Origin: Maritimibacter sp.
GTDB lineage: Bacteria > Pseudomonadota > Alphaproteobacteria > Rhodobacterales > Rhodobacteraceae
NCBI GenBank assembly: GCA_017792445.1
Contig: CP051232.1
Location: 3,260,001-3,324,000 of the forward strand
Reading direction: 5' to 3'
Length of the DNA stretch: 64,000 nt
Shown piece by piece: positions 25,892 through 36,595 of this stretch. Positions within the stretch are counted from its first letter, which is position 1. Every line of letters begins with the position of its first letter. The notes under the pieces are model-generated. The model saw nothing but the letters and a program-made list of their open reading frames with translations. It did no database searches and was not told the DNA's origin. The position numbers were made by a program, and so were the translations under genes.

Positions 25892-26944
25892 ATGCCTCAG
25901 TCCTTTCCCACGCTTTCCGACTTCTACGGTCATGGCTTCGACACCCTGATCGACGTGCGTTCTCCTGCCGAGTTCGCCGAGGATCATGTGCCCGGTGCGA
26001 TCTCGCTTCCGGCTTTGTCGAACGACGAGCGGGCCGAGGTGGGCACGATCTATGTGCAGGACAGCCCGTTCCGGGCGCGCAAGATCGGTGCGGCGCTGGT
26101 GGCGCGCAACGTGGCCTCGCATCTGGAGGGGCCGCTGGCCGACAAGGACGGCGGCTGGCGGCCGCTGATCTATTGCTGGCGCGGCGGGCAGCGGTCGGGA
26201 TCGTTCGCGTCGATCCTGAGCCAGATCGGATGGCGGGCGCAGACGGTCGAAGGCGGTTACCGCAGCTATCGGCGGCTGGTGGCGGGGATGCTGCACGACA
26301 CGCCGCTGCCGCACCGGCTGGTTCTGCTGGACGGGAACACGGGTACGGCGAAGACCGACCTGCTGCACCGGCTGGCGTCGCGGGGGGTGCAGGTGGTGGA
26401 CCTTGAAGGTCTGGCGGCGCATCGCGGCTCGCTGTTCGGGGCGGTGGCGCGTCCGCAGCCGGCGCAAAAGGCCTTCGAGTCGCTGCTGGCCCATGCGTTC
26501 ACCGGGCTCGACCCGGCCCGGCCGGTGGTGGTGGAGGCGGAATCGTCGAAGATCGGCGAGTTGCTGGTGCCGCCGTCGGTCTGGACCGCGATGCGGGGGG
26601 CGAAGCGCATCCGGGTGGCGGCGCCGCTGGACGCGCGGGCGCGGTATCTGGCGCGGGCCTATGCGGACCTGACCGCCGAGCCCGAGGCGCTGGCCGGGAC
26701 GATCCGGCAGCTTGTGCCCTATCAGGGTCGCGAGCAGGTGGAGGCGTGGCTTCAGATGGCGGCGGAGGGGGCCTTCGCGCCGCTGGCGGGTGAGTTGATG
26801 CGGGTGCATTACGATCCGCGGTACTCCAAGTGGCGCGGCAAGCACGACCACGACGAACTGGCGGTGATCGAGGCGCCGGATCTCGAGGATGCCGACCTCG
26901 ACCGCGCGGCGGACCGGATCGCCGAGGTGGTCGGGCGCGTCTGA
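25892..26944 (+). CDS. mnmH: tRNA 2-selenouridine synthase
   Basis: A 350-residue protein that replaces sulfur with selenium in 2-thiouridine at the tRNA wobble position, using selenophosphate. The N-terminal rhodanese domain carries the essential C95 in LIYCWRGGQRSGS. The C-terminal P-loop reads GNTGTAKT (148-155), with Ala where most members have Gly. The ATG at 25892 has GAAGGG upstream; the frame is open further upstream without a signal. It converges on the SelD fusion gene with six bases between the stops, pairing selenophosphate supply and use. Confidence 0.92.
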   Translation: MPQSFPTLSDFYGHGFDTLIDVRSPAEFAEDHVPGAISLPALSNDERAEVGTIYVQDSPFRARKIGAALVARNVASHLEGPLADKDGGWRPLIYCWRGGQRSGSFASILSQIGWRAQTVEGGYRSYRRLVAGMLHDTPLPHRLVLLDGNTGTAKTDLLHRLASRGVQVVDLEGLAAHRGSLFGAVARPQPAQKAFESLLAHAFTGLDPARPVVVEAESSKIGELLVPPSVWTAMRGAKRIRVAAPLDARARYLARAYADLTAEPEALAGTIRQLVPYQGREQVEAWLQMAAEGAFAPLAGELMRVHYDPRYSKWRGKHDHDELAVIEAPDLEDADLDRAADRIAEVVGRV

Positions 26945-26950
26945 CCCGTT

Positions 26951-29119
26951 TCAGGTGGCCGTGACGAAAGGCGATCCCGCGACCATGCGGCCAATGCGGA
27001 CGGCGGGGACTCCGGCGTCCTGAAGGCGGAACAGCACGCGCTCTGCCGTTTCTTCCGGCACCGCCGCCAGCAGGCCGCCCGCCGTCTGCGGGTCGAACAG
27101 CAGCTCTCCCTTCGCGCCCCACGGGACGGACACGCGGTCGGCCAGACTGCGGTTCTCGGGGTAGAGCGTCGAGCGGATGCCGGCTTCGGCCAGGTCCACC
27201 GCGCCGGGCAGGAACGGGACCGCGTCAAGCGCCAGTTCGGCGGCAAGGCCCGAGGCGTCGCAGATCGCCAGCAGGTGACCGGCCAGCCCGAAGCCGGTGA
27301 CGTCGGTCATCGCGTTTGCGCCGGCCAGTTCCACCGCGGCGCGGCCCTGCGGTTCGGCCATCTGCGCCAGCGCCGCGATCACCCAGCGGCCCTGTGCCTT
27401 GCGCTGCATCTCGCCCGCGAGGACGGTGCCGGAGCCGATAGGTTTGGTCAGGATCAGCACGTCTCCGGGCCGCGTCCCGGCCAGGGTGATCGGGTCCCGG
27501 TCGCACAGGCCGGTCACCGTGAACCCTACCGTCAGTTCGGTGCCAAGCGAGGTGTGGCCGCCCACGATCTCGGCGCCCGCGTCGGTGAAGACGGCAGAGG
27601 CGGCGGCCATGATCTCGGCCAGCCAGTGTTCCTGCAGGGCGGGCGCCATGCGGGGCAGGATGATCTGCGCCAGCGCGGCCTGCGGTTTCGCGCCCATCGC
27701 CCAGGCATCGCCAAGCGCGTGGACGGCGGCGATCTTCGCCTGCAGGTAGGGGTCCTCGGTGAAGGCGCGCAGGTGATCGGTGGTGATCACCTGCCGGGTG
27801 CCGCCGATGGCGAGGACGGCGGCGTCGTCGCCCGGCCGCGTTTCGACATCGGAGCGGCCGGCAGAGGGCAGCCCCGCCAGCACCCGGCCCAGCGTCGCAC
27901 CGCCGACCTTGGCGCCGCAGCCGCCACAGGCGGGCTTGTCGCCAAGCGCCTCGGTCACGCCGGCGGCATGCGCGCGGGGCAGGGGCGGCGGCGCCATCTC
28001 GGGCAGTGCGTGGAACTTGCGCATGAACTTGCGGTCGATGCGGTCCTTCCAGCGCCACAGCCAGCGTCCGCTGACCGAAAAGCCGTGCTTGTCCATCAGC
28101 GCAGAGCGTTCGCCCAGCGAGATGAGTTTCAGGTAGTCGCGCTGCGGGCGGTAGGTTTTGGCCGGGGGGTGCCCGGACAGTAGGGCGCGGAGGTTGCGGT
28201 AGAGAACCGGGGCCTCGCGCACGGCGAAGACACCGGCCTTGGGACGCGGGTCGTGGGACAGGTGGGCGCAGTCTCCGGTCGCGAAGACGCCGGGGGTGTT
28301 CACCGATTGCAGGTCGGGACCGACGGTCACGTAGCCGTCGGTGAGGTCCAGCCCGGTCTCGGCAAGCCACGGCTGCGGCCGGGCGCCGGCGGCGCCGATG
28401 GTCAGGTGCGCGGGCAGGTCTGTGCCGCAGGCCAGCGTGACGGACCGGTCACTTACGCTTGCGACATCGGCCCCCTCGCGGCTGTCGACGCCGAGCGCGG
28501 CGAGGCGGGCCATCAACGTGGCGCGGGCGCGGTCGCCGACGCCGGGCAGCAGGCGGTCGCGTTCCAGCAGGGTGACCCGGGGCGTCTGCCCCGACGCCTT
28601 CAACGCATGGGCCATCGCCATCGCCAGTTCCACGCCGCCGACGCCGCCGCCGATGACCGCGACCGGGCCGCCACCCTGTGCGAGGAAGTCGCGCCAGCGG
28701 GCGGCGTAGGGGCCAAGCGGTTTGGCCGAGACGCCATGTTCCGCGAAGCCCGAAAGAGTGACCGGGGCCGAGGAGATGCCGATGTCGATGCCTGCCGCAT
28801 CATAGGGGATCGGCGGGCGTCCGGAGACATGGATCAGGCGCGCATCGCGGTCGATGCCCGTCGCGCGGCCAAGGATCAGCCGGGCGCCGGCGAAGCGGGC
28901 GAGCTTGACGAGGTCGATCTCCAACTCGTCCAGCGTGTAGTGCCCGGCGACGTGGCCCGGCAGCATCCCGGTGTAGGGCGCGGAGGGGTTCGGGTCGATC
29001 ACCGTCACGCGCACCCCCGGCAAGGGGTTCATCCCCCACATCCGCAACACCAGCGCATGGGCATGGCCGCCGCCGATCAGGACAAGCTCTCGGGTCAGGG
29101 GCAGGGGGGCAGGCTGCAT
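26951..29119 (-). CDS. selD: Fused NADH-dehydrogenase-like FAD protein and selenophosphate synthetase (SelD)
   Basis: A 722-residue two-part protein. Residues 1-380 are a pyridine-nucleotide-disulfide-type flavoprotein like a type II NADH dehydrogenase: FAD site LVLIGGGHAHALV (12-24), NAD site VAVIGGGVGGVELA (153-166), and second FAD motif VFATGDCAHL near 278-287. Residues 390-722 are SelD, with the catalytic pair C401 and K404 in GGCGAK, making selenophosphate from selenide and ATP. Fusions of this sort are known in several bacterial groups; the flavoprotein may supply reduced selenium, which is inference. It is convergent with mnmH. No selA, selB or tRNA-Sec is in the window. Confidence 0.93.
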   Translation of the reverse strand: MQPAPLPLTRELVLIGGGHAHALVLRMWGMNPLPGVRVTVIDPNPSAPYTGMLPGHVAGHYTLDELEIDLVKLARFAGARLILGRATGIDRDARLIHVSGRPPIPYDAAGIDIGISSAPVTLSGFAEHGVSAKPLGPYAARWRDFLAQGGGPVAVIGGGVGGVELAMAMAHALKASGQTPRVTLLERDRLLPGVGDRARATLMARLAALGVDSREGADVASVSDRSVTLACGTDLPAHLTIGAAGARPQPWLAETGLDLTDGYVTVGPDLQSVNTPGVFATGDCAHLSHDPRPKAGVFAVREAPVLYRNLRALLSGHPPAKTYRPQRDYLKLISLGERSALMDKHGFSVSGRWLWRWKDRIDRKFMRKFHALPEMAPPPLPRAHAAGVTEALGDKPACGGCGAKVGGATLGRVLAGLPSAGRSDVETRPGDDAAVLAIGGTRQVITTDHLRAFTEDPYLQAKIAAVHALGDAWAMGAKPQAALAQIILPRMAPALQEHWLAEIMAAASAVFTDAGAEIVGGHTSLGTELTVGFTVTGLCDRDPITLAGTRPGDVLILTKPIGSGTVLAGEMQRKAQGRWVIAALAQMAEPQGRAAVELAGANAMTDVTGFGLAGHLLAICDASGLAAELALDAVPFLPGAVDLAEAGIRSTLYPENRSLADRVSVPWGAKGELLFDPQTAGGLLAAVPEETAERVLFRLQDAGVPAVRIGRMVAGSPFVTAT

Positions 29120-29196
29120 CGCGGTCTCCTTCGGAGCGCGACGCTAGCGCAGGCGGACGGGCTTGGCGATGCGGCAAGCTGTGGAAAGGGGACCTC

Positions 29197-30522
29197 TCAG
29201 TCCACCGGCAACCCGCTTGGCACCGCGTCGGGGCGGCCCATGGGGCGCTCTGCGGCGGTGCGGCCCGTGAGGCATTCGAGGAATGCCACCAGTTCGCCGA
29301 TCTCGGTATCGGTCAGCGGCGGCAGGTCGACCTCGACCCGGGCCAGCATGCGGGCGTCTTCCAGCGTGTCCTCGCGCATCACGAAATCGGCGGTCGACAG
29401 CCACGGCACGTCCGGCAGGCCCGCCATCTCGGGCGTCCACGCGGCTAGGCTGGCGGCGGGGTCGACATGGTGGCGGATCATCGCTTCGAGCGTCGGCATG
29501 GAACCGTTGTGACCATAGGGCGCGGTGAGGGCCACGTTCCGCAGCGAAGGCGTGCGGAAGCGGTAGGCGTCGGCAAGGTCGTCGGTCTTCAGCATCCGCC
29601 CGATGTCGCGCGGCACCGGGTCCCACGGTCGGGTTTTGCCGGGGCCGAAATGGGGCAGGGCCAGCGCGTGGAACTGCTGGTCGGTGAACAGCGGGCCCGA
29701 GTGGCAGGTGGAACACTGGGCCGCGCCGAAGAACAGCTCCATCCCCCGCATCTCGGGGGCGTCCAGCGCGGTGTCGTCCCCTGCGACATAGGCGTCGAAG
29801 TCGCTGTCGTGGCTTTGCCATTCCTGCGCCTCGAAGGCGCCGATGGCGTTGGCGATCTCGACGATGGTGATGTCTTCCGGGCCGTTCACGTGATCGTAGG
29901 CTGCGCTGAACATCCGGACATAGGCCGGGATTTCGCGGATGCGGGCCGCGATGATCGGCCAGCCGCCGTCCAGCCGGGGAACCACGGCGTCGGCAATCTC
30001 GTTCTCGCCCGGGTTGCCGGCCATTTCGTCGTGGCTGGTGATCGGGAACAGCGCCTGCACCGCAAGGATCGAGGTCAGGCCCTTGGGCAGCCAGTCCTCG
30101 GCCGGAGAGTCGAAGCCGTTGCCCCAGCGGTCGCCCAGTTGCAGGCGGCCGTCGTGGAACACCGACGAGATGCCCTTGTGCCCGAGGTTCCAGATCGGCG
30201 GCGCGCTGCGGGGGATGCGGGCGTGGATGCGCATCTCTTCATAGCCGGGAGAGCGGTCGCGGCCGATGCCCTCGCCACCCTCGCCAATGCCCAGCGACAG
30301 GCCGTCCGCGCCGTTCAGATCGTGGTGGTGGCAGGTGCCGCAGCTGATGTTGCGGTTGCCGGACAGAACCTTGTCGTAGAACAGCAGACGACCGATGGCG
30401 GCAAGCTCGGGGTCGGACTGGATATAGTCGGCGTCGTCGATCGGGGCGGGCAGTTCAAAGGCCGCGGCGGGCAGCGCGACAGCCGGGACGAACAGGACGG
30501 TGTGCAGGAACTTGCGGAACAT
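29197..30522 (-). CDS. Di-haem cytochrome c peroxidase / MauG-family protein
   Basis: A 441-residue exported protein. The ATG at 30522 opens a signal peptide cleaved after about residue 21. Two haem c sites are present: CGTCH at 61-65 and CSTCH at 270-274. The spacing and the surrounding motifs (LFYDKVLSGNRNISC, TPSLRNVALTAPYGHNG) are those of di-haem peroxidases. It acts in the periplasm, reducing peroxide or performing a MauG-like oxidation; its partner is not evident. The stop lies 77 bases before selD on the same strand, so cotranscription is possible. Haem c maturation genes are not nearby. Confidence 0.9.
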   Translation of the reverse strand: MFRKFLHTVLFVPAVALPAAAFELPAPIDDADYIQSDPELAAIGRLLFYDKVLSGNRNISCGTCHHHDLNGADGLSLGIGEGGEGIGRDRSPGYEEMRIHARIPRSAPPIWNLGHKGISSVFHDGRLQLGDRWGNGFDSPAEDWLPKGLTSILAVQALFPITSHDEMAGNPGENEIADAVVPRLDGGWPIIAARIREIPAYVRMFSAAYDHVNGPEDITIVEIANAIGAFEAQEWQSHDSDFDAYVAGDDTALDAPEMRGMELFFGAAQCSTCHSGPLFTDQQFHALALPHFGPGKTRPWDPVPRDIGRMLKTDDLADAYRFRTPSLRNVALTAPYGHNGSMPTLEAMIRHHVDPAASLAAWTPEMAGLPDVPWLSTADFVMREDTLEDARMLARVEVDLPPLTDTEIGELVAFLECLTGRTAAERPMGRPDAVPSGLPVD

Positions 30523-30861
30523 GGCTTGGTCTTCTCTTGGAACTACAGGGAAGGCGGGGAGGGGCGCGCCATGACGCGCCGAGCGTCCCCGGGGCCGGGT
30601 GCGCTGTCGGTCGCTGGCGGCGCGTGCGTGTGATCTCGCATGCCGGGCCCTGATCAAATGGTTCTGCGGTCCAAGGGGTGTCGGACCGGCAATCAACAAT
30701 GGTTCTTCAATCGATATTCAGTTTGGATGGCCGCCTTACGCGAAGTCAAGCAAAGGTCCGGCCCCGGCTTGCACAGACGGAACATGGCGGCGAAAAAAGT
30801 TGTTCGGCGTGGGCGGGACGGCGTCGCCGGTGCGTGAAAACGCCGGGCTCGGACCGGTCCT
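30523..30861. other. Upstream region of the di-haem peroxidase gene, no gene seen
   Basis: This is the larger part of the 398-base gap between the peroxidase and gltA. Short frames exist on both strands, but none has a ribosome-binding site or recognisable product. The stretch 30690-30800 is less GC-rich, as expected of a promoter for the peroxidase gene. The rest of the gap is the gltA terminator. Confidence 0.5.
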
Positions 30862-30896
30862 TGGAAACGAAAACGGCGGACCGAATGGCCCGCCGT
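30862..30896 (-). terminator. Rho-independent terminator after gltA
   Basis: On the minus strand ACGGCGGGCC-ATTC-GGTCCGCCGT folds as a 10-bp stem with one G-U pair, followed by TTTCGTTTCC. It lies 25 bases beyond the gltA stop. Confidence 0.85.
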
Positions 30897-30920
30897 CTGC
30901 AATCTTCATGTCACCGCGGA

Positions 30921-32216
<1,296 letters not shown>

Positions 32217-32287
32217 CTCATCCCTCTCTGAAAGGTCCGCCCCGGACGGGGCAACTCTGTGCAGGCACGGCGTCTGCCGTGCCCGGA

Positions 32288-33691
32288 TCAAGCGGTTACA
32301 TCGCCCAGGCGCGCAAGCGTTTCGTCGCGGCCCAAAACCAGCATCATGTCAAAAACGCTGGGAGACACCGAACGCCCGGCCAAGGCTGCCCTCAACGGCT
32401 GCGCCACCTTGCCAAGCTTGGTGTCATTCGCCTCGGCCACGTGCGTCACGACCTCTTCCAGCGCGTCGCGGTTCCAGCTAGCATTTTGCAACTGCGGCGT
32501 CAATTGAGCCAGTATACCACGGGATACATCGTCCAGCGCCTTGGCCGATTTCTCGTCGATTTCCAGCGGACGGTCGGCCAAGACGAAGTAAGCTTTCTCA
32601 AGAAGTTGCGGGAAGGTCTTCGCGCGATCCTTCAGGCAGAACATCGCGTCGCGAAGCGCCTGTTCCTTTGCGTCGTCCAACGCAGGTTCTTTTGCAGCCG
32701 CGAGGTAAGCCTGGATCTCGGGAACCAGCGCGTCATCGTCGGCCACGGCGATGTGCTGACCTGAGAGATGTTCGAGTTTCTTCATGTCGAAGCGGGCCGC
32801 CGATTTGCCGATTCCATCGAGATCGAACCACTCTTTTGCCTGCGCATCGGTGAAGAATTCGTCATCGCCGTGGGACCAGCCCAGGCGGGCAAGGTAGTTG
32901 CGCATCGCGGCGGCGGGAAAACCCATCGCCTGATACTCCTCGACCCCCAGCGCGCCGTGGCGTTTCGACAGCTTCTTGCCGTCGGGACCGTGGATCAGCG
33001 GGATGTGCGCCCAGACCGGAACGTCCCAGCCCATCGCGTCGTAAACCAGCATCTGCCGCGCGGCGTTGTTCAGGTGGTCGTCGCCCCGGATCGCGTGGGT
33101 GACGCCCATGTCGTGATCGTCGACAACCACGGCCAGCATGTAGGTCGGCGTACCGTCCGACCGCAGCAGGATCATGTCGTCCAGCTGGTCGTTCTTCACG
33201 GTCACGTCTCCCTGCACCCGGTCGCGGATCACGGTGGCGCCGTCCAGCGGCGCCTTCACGCGGATCACGTAGGGCAGGTCGGGATGGGTCGACGGGTCGG
33301 CGTCGCGCCACGGCGAGCGGAACAGGGTCGACTTGCCTTCGGCCTTGGCCGCCTCGCGGAACGCGGCGATTTCCTCTTGCGTCGAGAAGCACTTGTAGGC
33401 CGTGCCCTCGGACAGCATCTGGTTCGCGACCTCGGCGTGACGGTCGGCGCGCTCGAACTGGCTGACGGCGTCGCCGTCCCAGTCGAGCCCCAGCCACTTC
33501 ATGCCGCGATAGATCGCCTCGGTCGCCTCGGGGGTCGAGCGGGCGCGGTCGGTATCCTCGATCCGCAGCAGGAACTTGCCGCCGCGACCGCGCGCATACA
33601 GCCAGTTGAACAGCGCCGTCCGGGCGGTGCCGATGTGCATGTAGCCGGTGGGAGACGGGGCGATCCGGGTGACGACGGGGGCGTCGGTCAT
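32288..33691 (-). CDS. gltX: Glutamyl-tRNA synthetase
   Basis: A 467-residue class I aminoacyl-tRNA synthetase. The HIGH motif is [14 protein letters not shown] (11-24) and the KMSKS counterpart is KKLSKRHG (about 244-251). Length and order are normal. Alphaproteobacteria often carry two GltX paralogues, one of which charges tRNA-Gln for later amidation, and I cannot tell which this is. It is divergent from comEC with 78 bases between the starts. Confidence 0.95.
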   Translation of the reverse strand: MTDAPVVTRIAPSPTGYMHIGTARTALFNWLYARGRGGKFLLRIEDTDRARSTPEATEAIYRGMKWLGLDWDGDAVSQFERADRHAEVANQMLSEGTAYKCFSTQEEIAAFREAAKAEGKSTLFRSPWRDADPSTHPDLPYVIRVKAPLDGATVIRDRVQGDVTVKNDQLDDMILLRSDGTPTYMLAVVVDDHDMGVTHAIRGDDHLNNAARQMLVYDAMGWDVPVWAHIPLIHGPDGKKLSKRHGALGVEEYQAMGFPAAAMRNYLARLGWSHGDDEFFTDAQAKEWFDLDGIGKSAARFDMKKLEHLSGQHIAVADDDALVPEIQAYLAAAKEPALDDAKEQALRDAMFCLKDRAKTFPQLLEKAYFVLADRPLEIDEKSAKALDDVSRGILAQLTPQLQNASWNRDALEEVVTHVAEANDTKLGKVAQPLRAALAGRSVSPSVFDMMLVLGRDETLARLGDVTA

Positions 33692-33769
33692 GGGTGTCGT
33701 TTACCTTTTGGAAAGGGTGCGGAACTAGGCTTGCCAGCGGTCTAGTCAATCGGGGTCAGGAGGACAAGA

Positions 33770-35794
33770 GTGGCGCCCCTTCGCTGGATCGCGGACGTGG
33801 TCGAGGCTCAGCGCGGGCACCTGTTTCCCTGGGTTCCGGTGTGTTTCGCCCTTGGCATCGCGTTGTATTTCCGGCTGCCGGCAGAGCCCGGCTTGCCTGC
33901 GCTGATCGGCTGTGGCGCGGGTGTCCTGCTCGCCGCTGTGGCGGGCTGGCGGCTGGGCCCGCGCGCAGCCCCGTTGCTGCTGTGCGGGGCGCTGGTTCTG
34001 GCCGGGATCTGCATGGCGTCGGTCCGGGCGCATATGGTTGCGGGGCCGGTGCTGGGCTTTCGTTATTACGGCCCGGTGGAGGGGCGGATCGTGGTCATCG
34101 ACCGCTCTGCTTCGGACGCGGTGCGGCTGACGCTGGACCGGGTAGTTCTTAAACGCACCTCCCCGGACCGCACGCCCCTGCGGGTGCGGGTCTCGCTGCA
34201 TGGCGATCAGGGCTGGATCGACCCGGTACCGGGCATGCGCATCATGATGACCGCCCACCTGTCACCGCCCTCTGGCCCGACCGAGCCGGGGGGCTTCGAT
34301 TTTCAGCGGATGGCATGGTTCGACCGGCTGGGCGCGGTAGGCTACACGCGCACGCCGGTCCTTGGCGTGGCCCCCGCCCAAGACGGCGCGGCGGGGCTTT
34401 GGGTCCACCGCTTGCGGATGGCGATCTCGCGCGCGGTGCAGTCGGCCCTGCCGGGAGAGGCGGGGGCCTTCGCCGCCGCGATCACCACCGGCGACCGGTC
34501 GGGCATGGGGCAGGACACGCTGGAGGCGCTGAGAGGGTCCAACCTTGCGCACCTGCTGGCGATTTCGGGGCTGCACATGGGGCTGCTGACCGGCTTTGTC
34601 TTCGCCGCCTTGCGGCTGGCGATGGTGCTGGTGCCCTATGTCGCGCTGCACTGGCCGGTAAAGAAGCTTGCGGCGGCGGGGGCGCTGGTAGCGGGGGGCT
34701 TTTACTATCTGCTGTCGGGCGGCAACGTCGCGACGGAACGTGCGCTGATCATGATCTCGGCAATGCTGGTGGCGGTGATGCTGGACCGCCGGGCGATCAC
34801 GCTGCGGGCGGTGGCGATCGCGGCGATGGTGGTCCTGTGCCTGCGCCCCGAAACGCTGCTGGAGCCGGGGTTCCAGATGTCCTTCGCGGCGACCACGGCG
34901 CTGGTCGCGGTGTTCGGCGCGCTGCGCGACCTGAAACGCTGGAAACCGCCACGGTGGGCGCGGCCGGTGGTGGCGGTGGTGATCTCGTCCGCCGTCGCGG
35001 GGCTGGCGACCGCGCCGGTCGCGGCGGCGCATTTCAACCGCGTGTCGGATTACGGGCTGATCGCCAACCTGCTGGCGGTGCCGGTGATGGGTACGCTGGT
35101 GATGCCGATGGCGGTGCTGGCGGCGGTGCTGTGGCCGCTGGGGCTGGCGCCTGTGGCGCTGACCCTGATGCGGCCGGGGCTGGACTGGATCCTGTCGGTG
35201 GCGCACCGGGTGGCCGACCTGCCGGGCGCGACGACGCCGGTGGTCGCGCCGGGACCATGGGTGCTGCCGGTGCTGGCGCTGGGGGCGCTGTGGCTGATCC
35301 TGTGGCAGGGGCGGGCAAGGCTTGCGGGGCTGGCGCCGATGGCGGCGGCCTTCGTGCTGTGGTCGCAGGCACAGCGTCCGCCGCTGCTGATCTCGGACAC
35401 CGGCGGGCTTGTGGGCGTGATGACCGACACCGGCCGCGCGCTGTCGAAACCCCGGGGCGAAGGCTTCGTCGCCCTGAGCTGGCTGGAGAATGACGGCGAC
35501 GCGGCAGAACAGGCGGACGCCTTCGCGCGGCCCGCGATACAGGCGGGGCTGTTCGACCTCGACGGGCAAAGCGTGCTGCATGTCACCGGGCGCGACGCCG
35601 CCTTGCGCGCGGCCGAGGGGTGCCGCACCGCGTTGCTGGTGATCGTGCCGGCGGATGCGGCGGGCACGGGCCCTTGCGTCATGATCAACGAAAAAAGGCT
35701 CCGGGAAACCGGAGCCCTTGCCGTCTACCCCGAGGCCGGGGTGCTGCGGCTGGTGGGCGCGCGGGATGGCGCGCGCCGACTGTGGTCTCAGTAG
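33770..35794 (+). CDS. comEC: ComEC/Rec2-family DNA uptake channel protein
   Basis: A 674-residue polytopic membrane protein. The start is GTG at 33770, with CAGGAGG upstream. The DUF4131 region (about 30-190) and the competence domain with the core [11 protein letters not shown] (about 260-270) are present, with about ten membrane helices. The metallo-beta-lactamase domain found at the C-terminus of Bacillus ComEC is missing; short forms like this are usual in alphaproteobacteria. Family function is moving single-stranded DNA across the inner membrane during transformation. Its last seven bases overlap the lexA 3' end, and the lexA terminator lies inside its coding sequence. Confidence 0.88.
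   Translation: MAPLRWIADVVEAQRGHLFPWVPVCFALGIALYFRLPAEPGLPALIGCGAGVLLAAVAGWRLGPRAAPLLLCGALVLAGICMASVRAHMVAGPVLGFRYYGPVEGRIVVIDRSASDAVRLTLDRVVLKRTSPDRTPLRVRVSLHGDQGWIDPVPGMRIMMTAHLSPPSGPTEPGGFDFQRMAWFDRLGAVGYTRTPVLGVAPAQDGAAGLWVHRLRMAISRAVQSALPGEAGAFAAAITTGDRSGMGQDTLEALRGSNLAHLLAISGLHMGLLTGFVFAALRLAMVLVPYVALHWPVKKLAAAGALVAGGFYYLLSGGNVATERALIMISAMLVAVMLDRRAITLRAVAIAAMVVLCLRPETLLEPGFQMSFAATTALVAVFGALRDLKRWKPPRWARPVVAVVISSAVAGLATAPVAAAHFNRVSDYGLIANLLAVPVMGTLVMPMAVLAAVLWPLGLAPVALTLMRPGLDWILSVAHRVADLPGATTPVVAPGPWVLPVLALGALWLILWQGRARLAGLAPMAAAFVLWSQAQRPPLLISDTGGLVGVMTDTGRALSKPRGEGFVALSWLENDGDAAEQADAFARPAIQAGLFDLDGQSVLHVTGRDAALRAAEGCRTALLVIVPADAAGTGPCVMINEKRLRETGALAVYPEAGVLRLVGARDGARRLWSQ
35691..35716 (-). 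terminator. lexA terminator embedded in the comEC coding sequence
   Basis: On the minus strand GGCTCCGG-TTTC-CCGGAGCC forms a perfect 8-bp stem followed by six T residues. It lies about 70 bases beyond the lexA stop. On the plus strand the same bases encode part of the ComEC C-terminus (NEKRLRETG). Confidence 0.85.
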
Positions 35795-36474
35795 GTGCGG
35801 ATCAGCCCGACAAGGCGGCCCTGCACCTTCACCTGATCCTCGCGGAAGACGCGGGTCTCGTAGGCGGGGTTCGCGGCTTCCAGCGCGACGGCGGCGCCCT
35901 TGCGGCGGAACCGCTTCAGCGTGGCTTCGTGCCCCTCGACCAAAGCCACGACGATGTCACCGTTGTCGGCGGCGTCGGTCTCGCGGATGACCACGATATC
36001 GCCGTCGTTGATACCGACGTCGATCATCGAATCCCCTTTGACTTCAAGCGCATAGTGATGCGCCGGGCCGGTGATCATGCCGCCGGGGACGGACACGTTG
36101 TGTTCGACATGCGATATCGCCTCGATCGGGACACCGGCGGCGATCCGGCCCATCAAAGGCACGTCGAACGCGCCGCCGCTTTCCACCTGCATCGACGCGG
36201 CGGGCGGCTCGGACCGGCTGCCTTCGATCACGCGGGGGGTGAACCCGCTTTTCTCCAGCGCTTCGGGCAGCTTCACGATCTCGATGGCGCGGGCGCGGTG
36301 GGCAAGGCGGCGGATGAAGCCGCGCTCTTCCAGCGCGGTGATCAGCCGGTGGATGCCGGATTTCGAGCGCAGGTCCAGCGCGTCCTTCATCTCGTCGAAG
36401 GAGGGCGGCACGCCGTCACGCTGCATGCGGCGGTTTATGAACTCCAGAAGTTCCAGCTGCTTCTTGGTCAGCAT
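35788..36474 (-). CDS. lexA: SOS repressor LexA
   Basis: A 228-residue repressor and self-cleaving serine peptidase. A winged HTH lies at 1-65. The cleavage bond is A113-G114 in RIAAGVP. Catalytic Ser149 (KGDSMID) and Lys187 (EATLKRF) are in place. The start region follows the alphaproteobacterial form [10 protein letters not shown]. The promoter holds three GTTC half-sites spaced at 11 bases, so autoregulation is expected. It converges on comEC with a seven-base overlap. Confidence 0.96.
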   Translation of the reverse strand: MLTKKQLELLEFINRRMQRDGVPPSFDEMKDALDLRSKSGIHRLITALEERGFIRRLAHRARAIEIVKLPEALEKSGFTPRVIEGSRSEPPAASMQVESGGAFDVPLMGRIAAGVPIEAISHVEHNVSVPGGMITGPAHHYALEVKGDSMIDVGINDGDIVVIRETDAADNGDIVVALVEGHEATLKRFRRKGAAVALEAANPAYETRVFREDQVKVQGRLVGLIRTY

Positions 36475-36526
36475 CTCTTCACCCCGTGTCTCGTCACGCG
36501 CCGGCGCGGGCTGCGCCGGGTCGTGT

Positions 36527-36552
36527 GTTCGTTAAATGTTCTACGCGCGTTC
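36527..36552 (-). promoter_or_regulatory. Double LexA operator (three GTTC half-sites)
   Basis: GTTC at 36527, 36538 and 36549, each separated by seven bases, gives two overlapping copies of the alphaproteobacterial LexA box GTTC-N7-GTTC. It is centred about 65 bases before the lexA ATG. Confidence 0.85.
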
Positions 36553-36595
36553 CTGCTATGTGTCAACGATATTGCGAATCACCCAAGGGGACGAA

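Noticed and set aside
23786-26851. A 1021-codon open frame on the minus strand
   Set aside because: It runs antisense through both the KefC-like gene and mnmH, is full of Arg/His/Gln/Pro with no domain, and exists because of GC-rich codon bias. The plus-strand proteins have clear families.
26951-30522. Selenocysteine-containing gene near selD
   Set aside because: All genes around read through without in-frame TGA, and no tRNA-Sec, selA or selB is visible in the window.
32264-32283. GGCACGGC-GTCT-GCCGTGCC hairpin between gltX and gltA as a terminator
   Set aside because: The stem is perfect but no U-tract follows on either strand, so termination is not supported; gltX and gltA may share a transcript.
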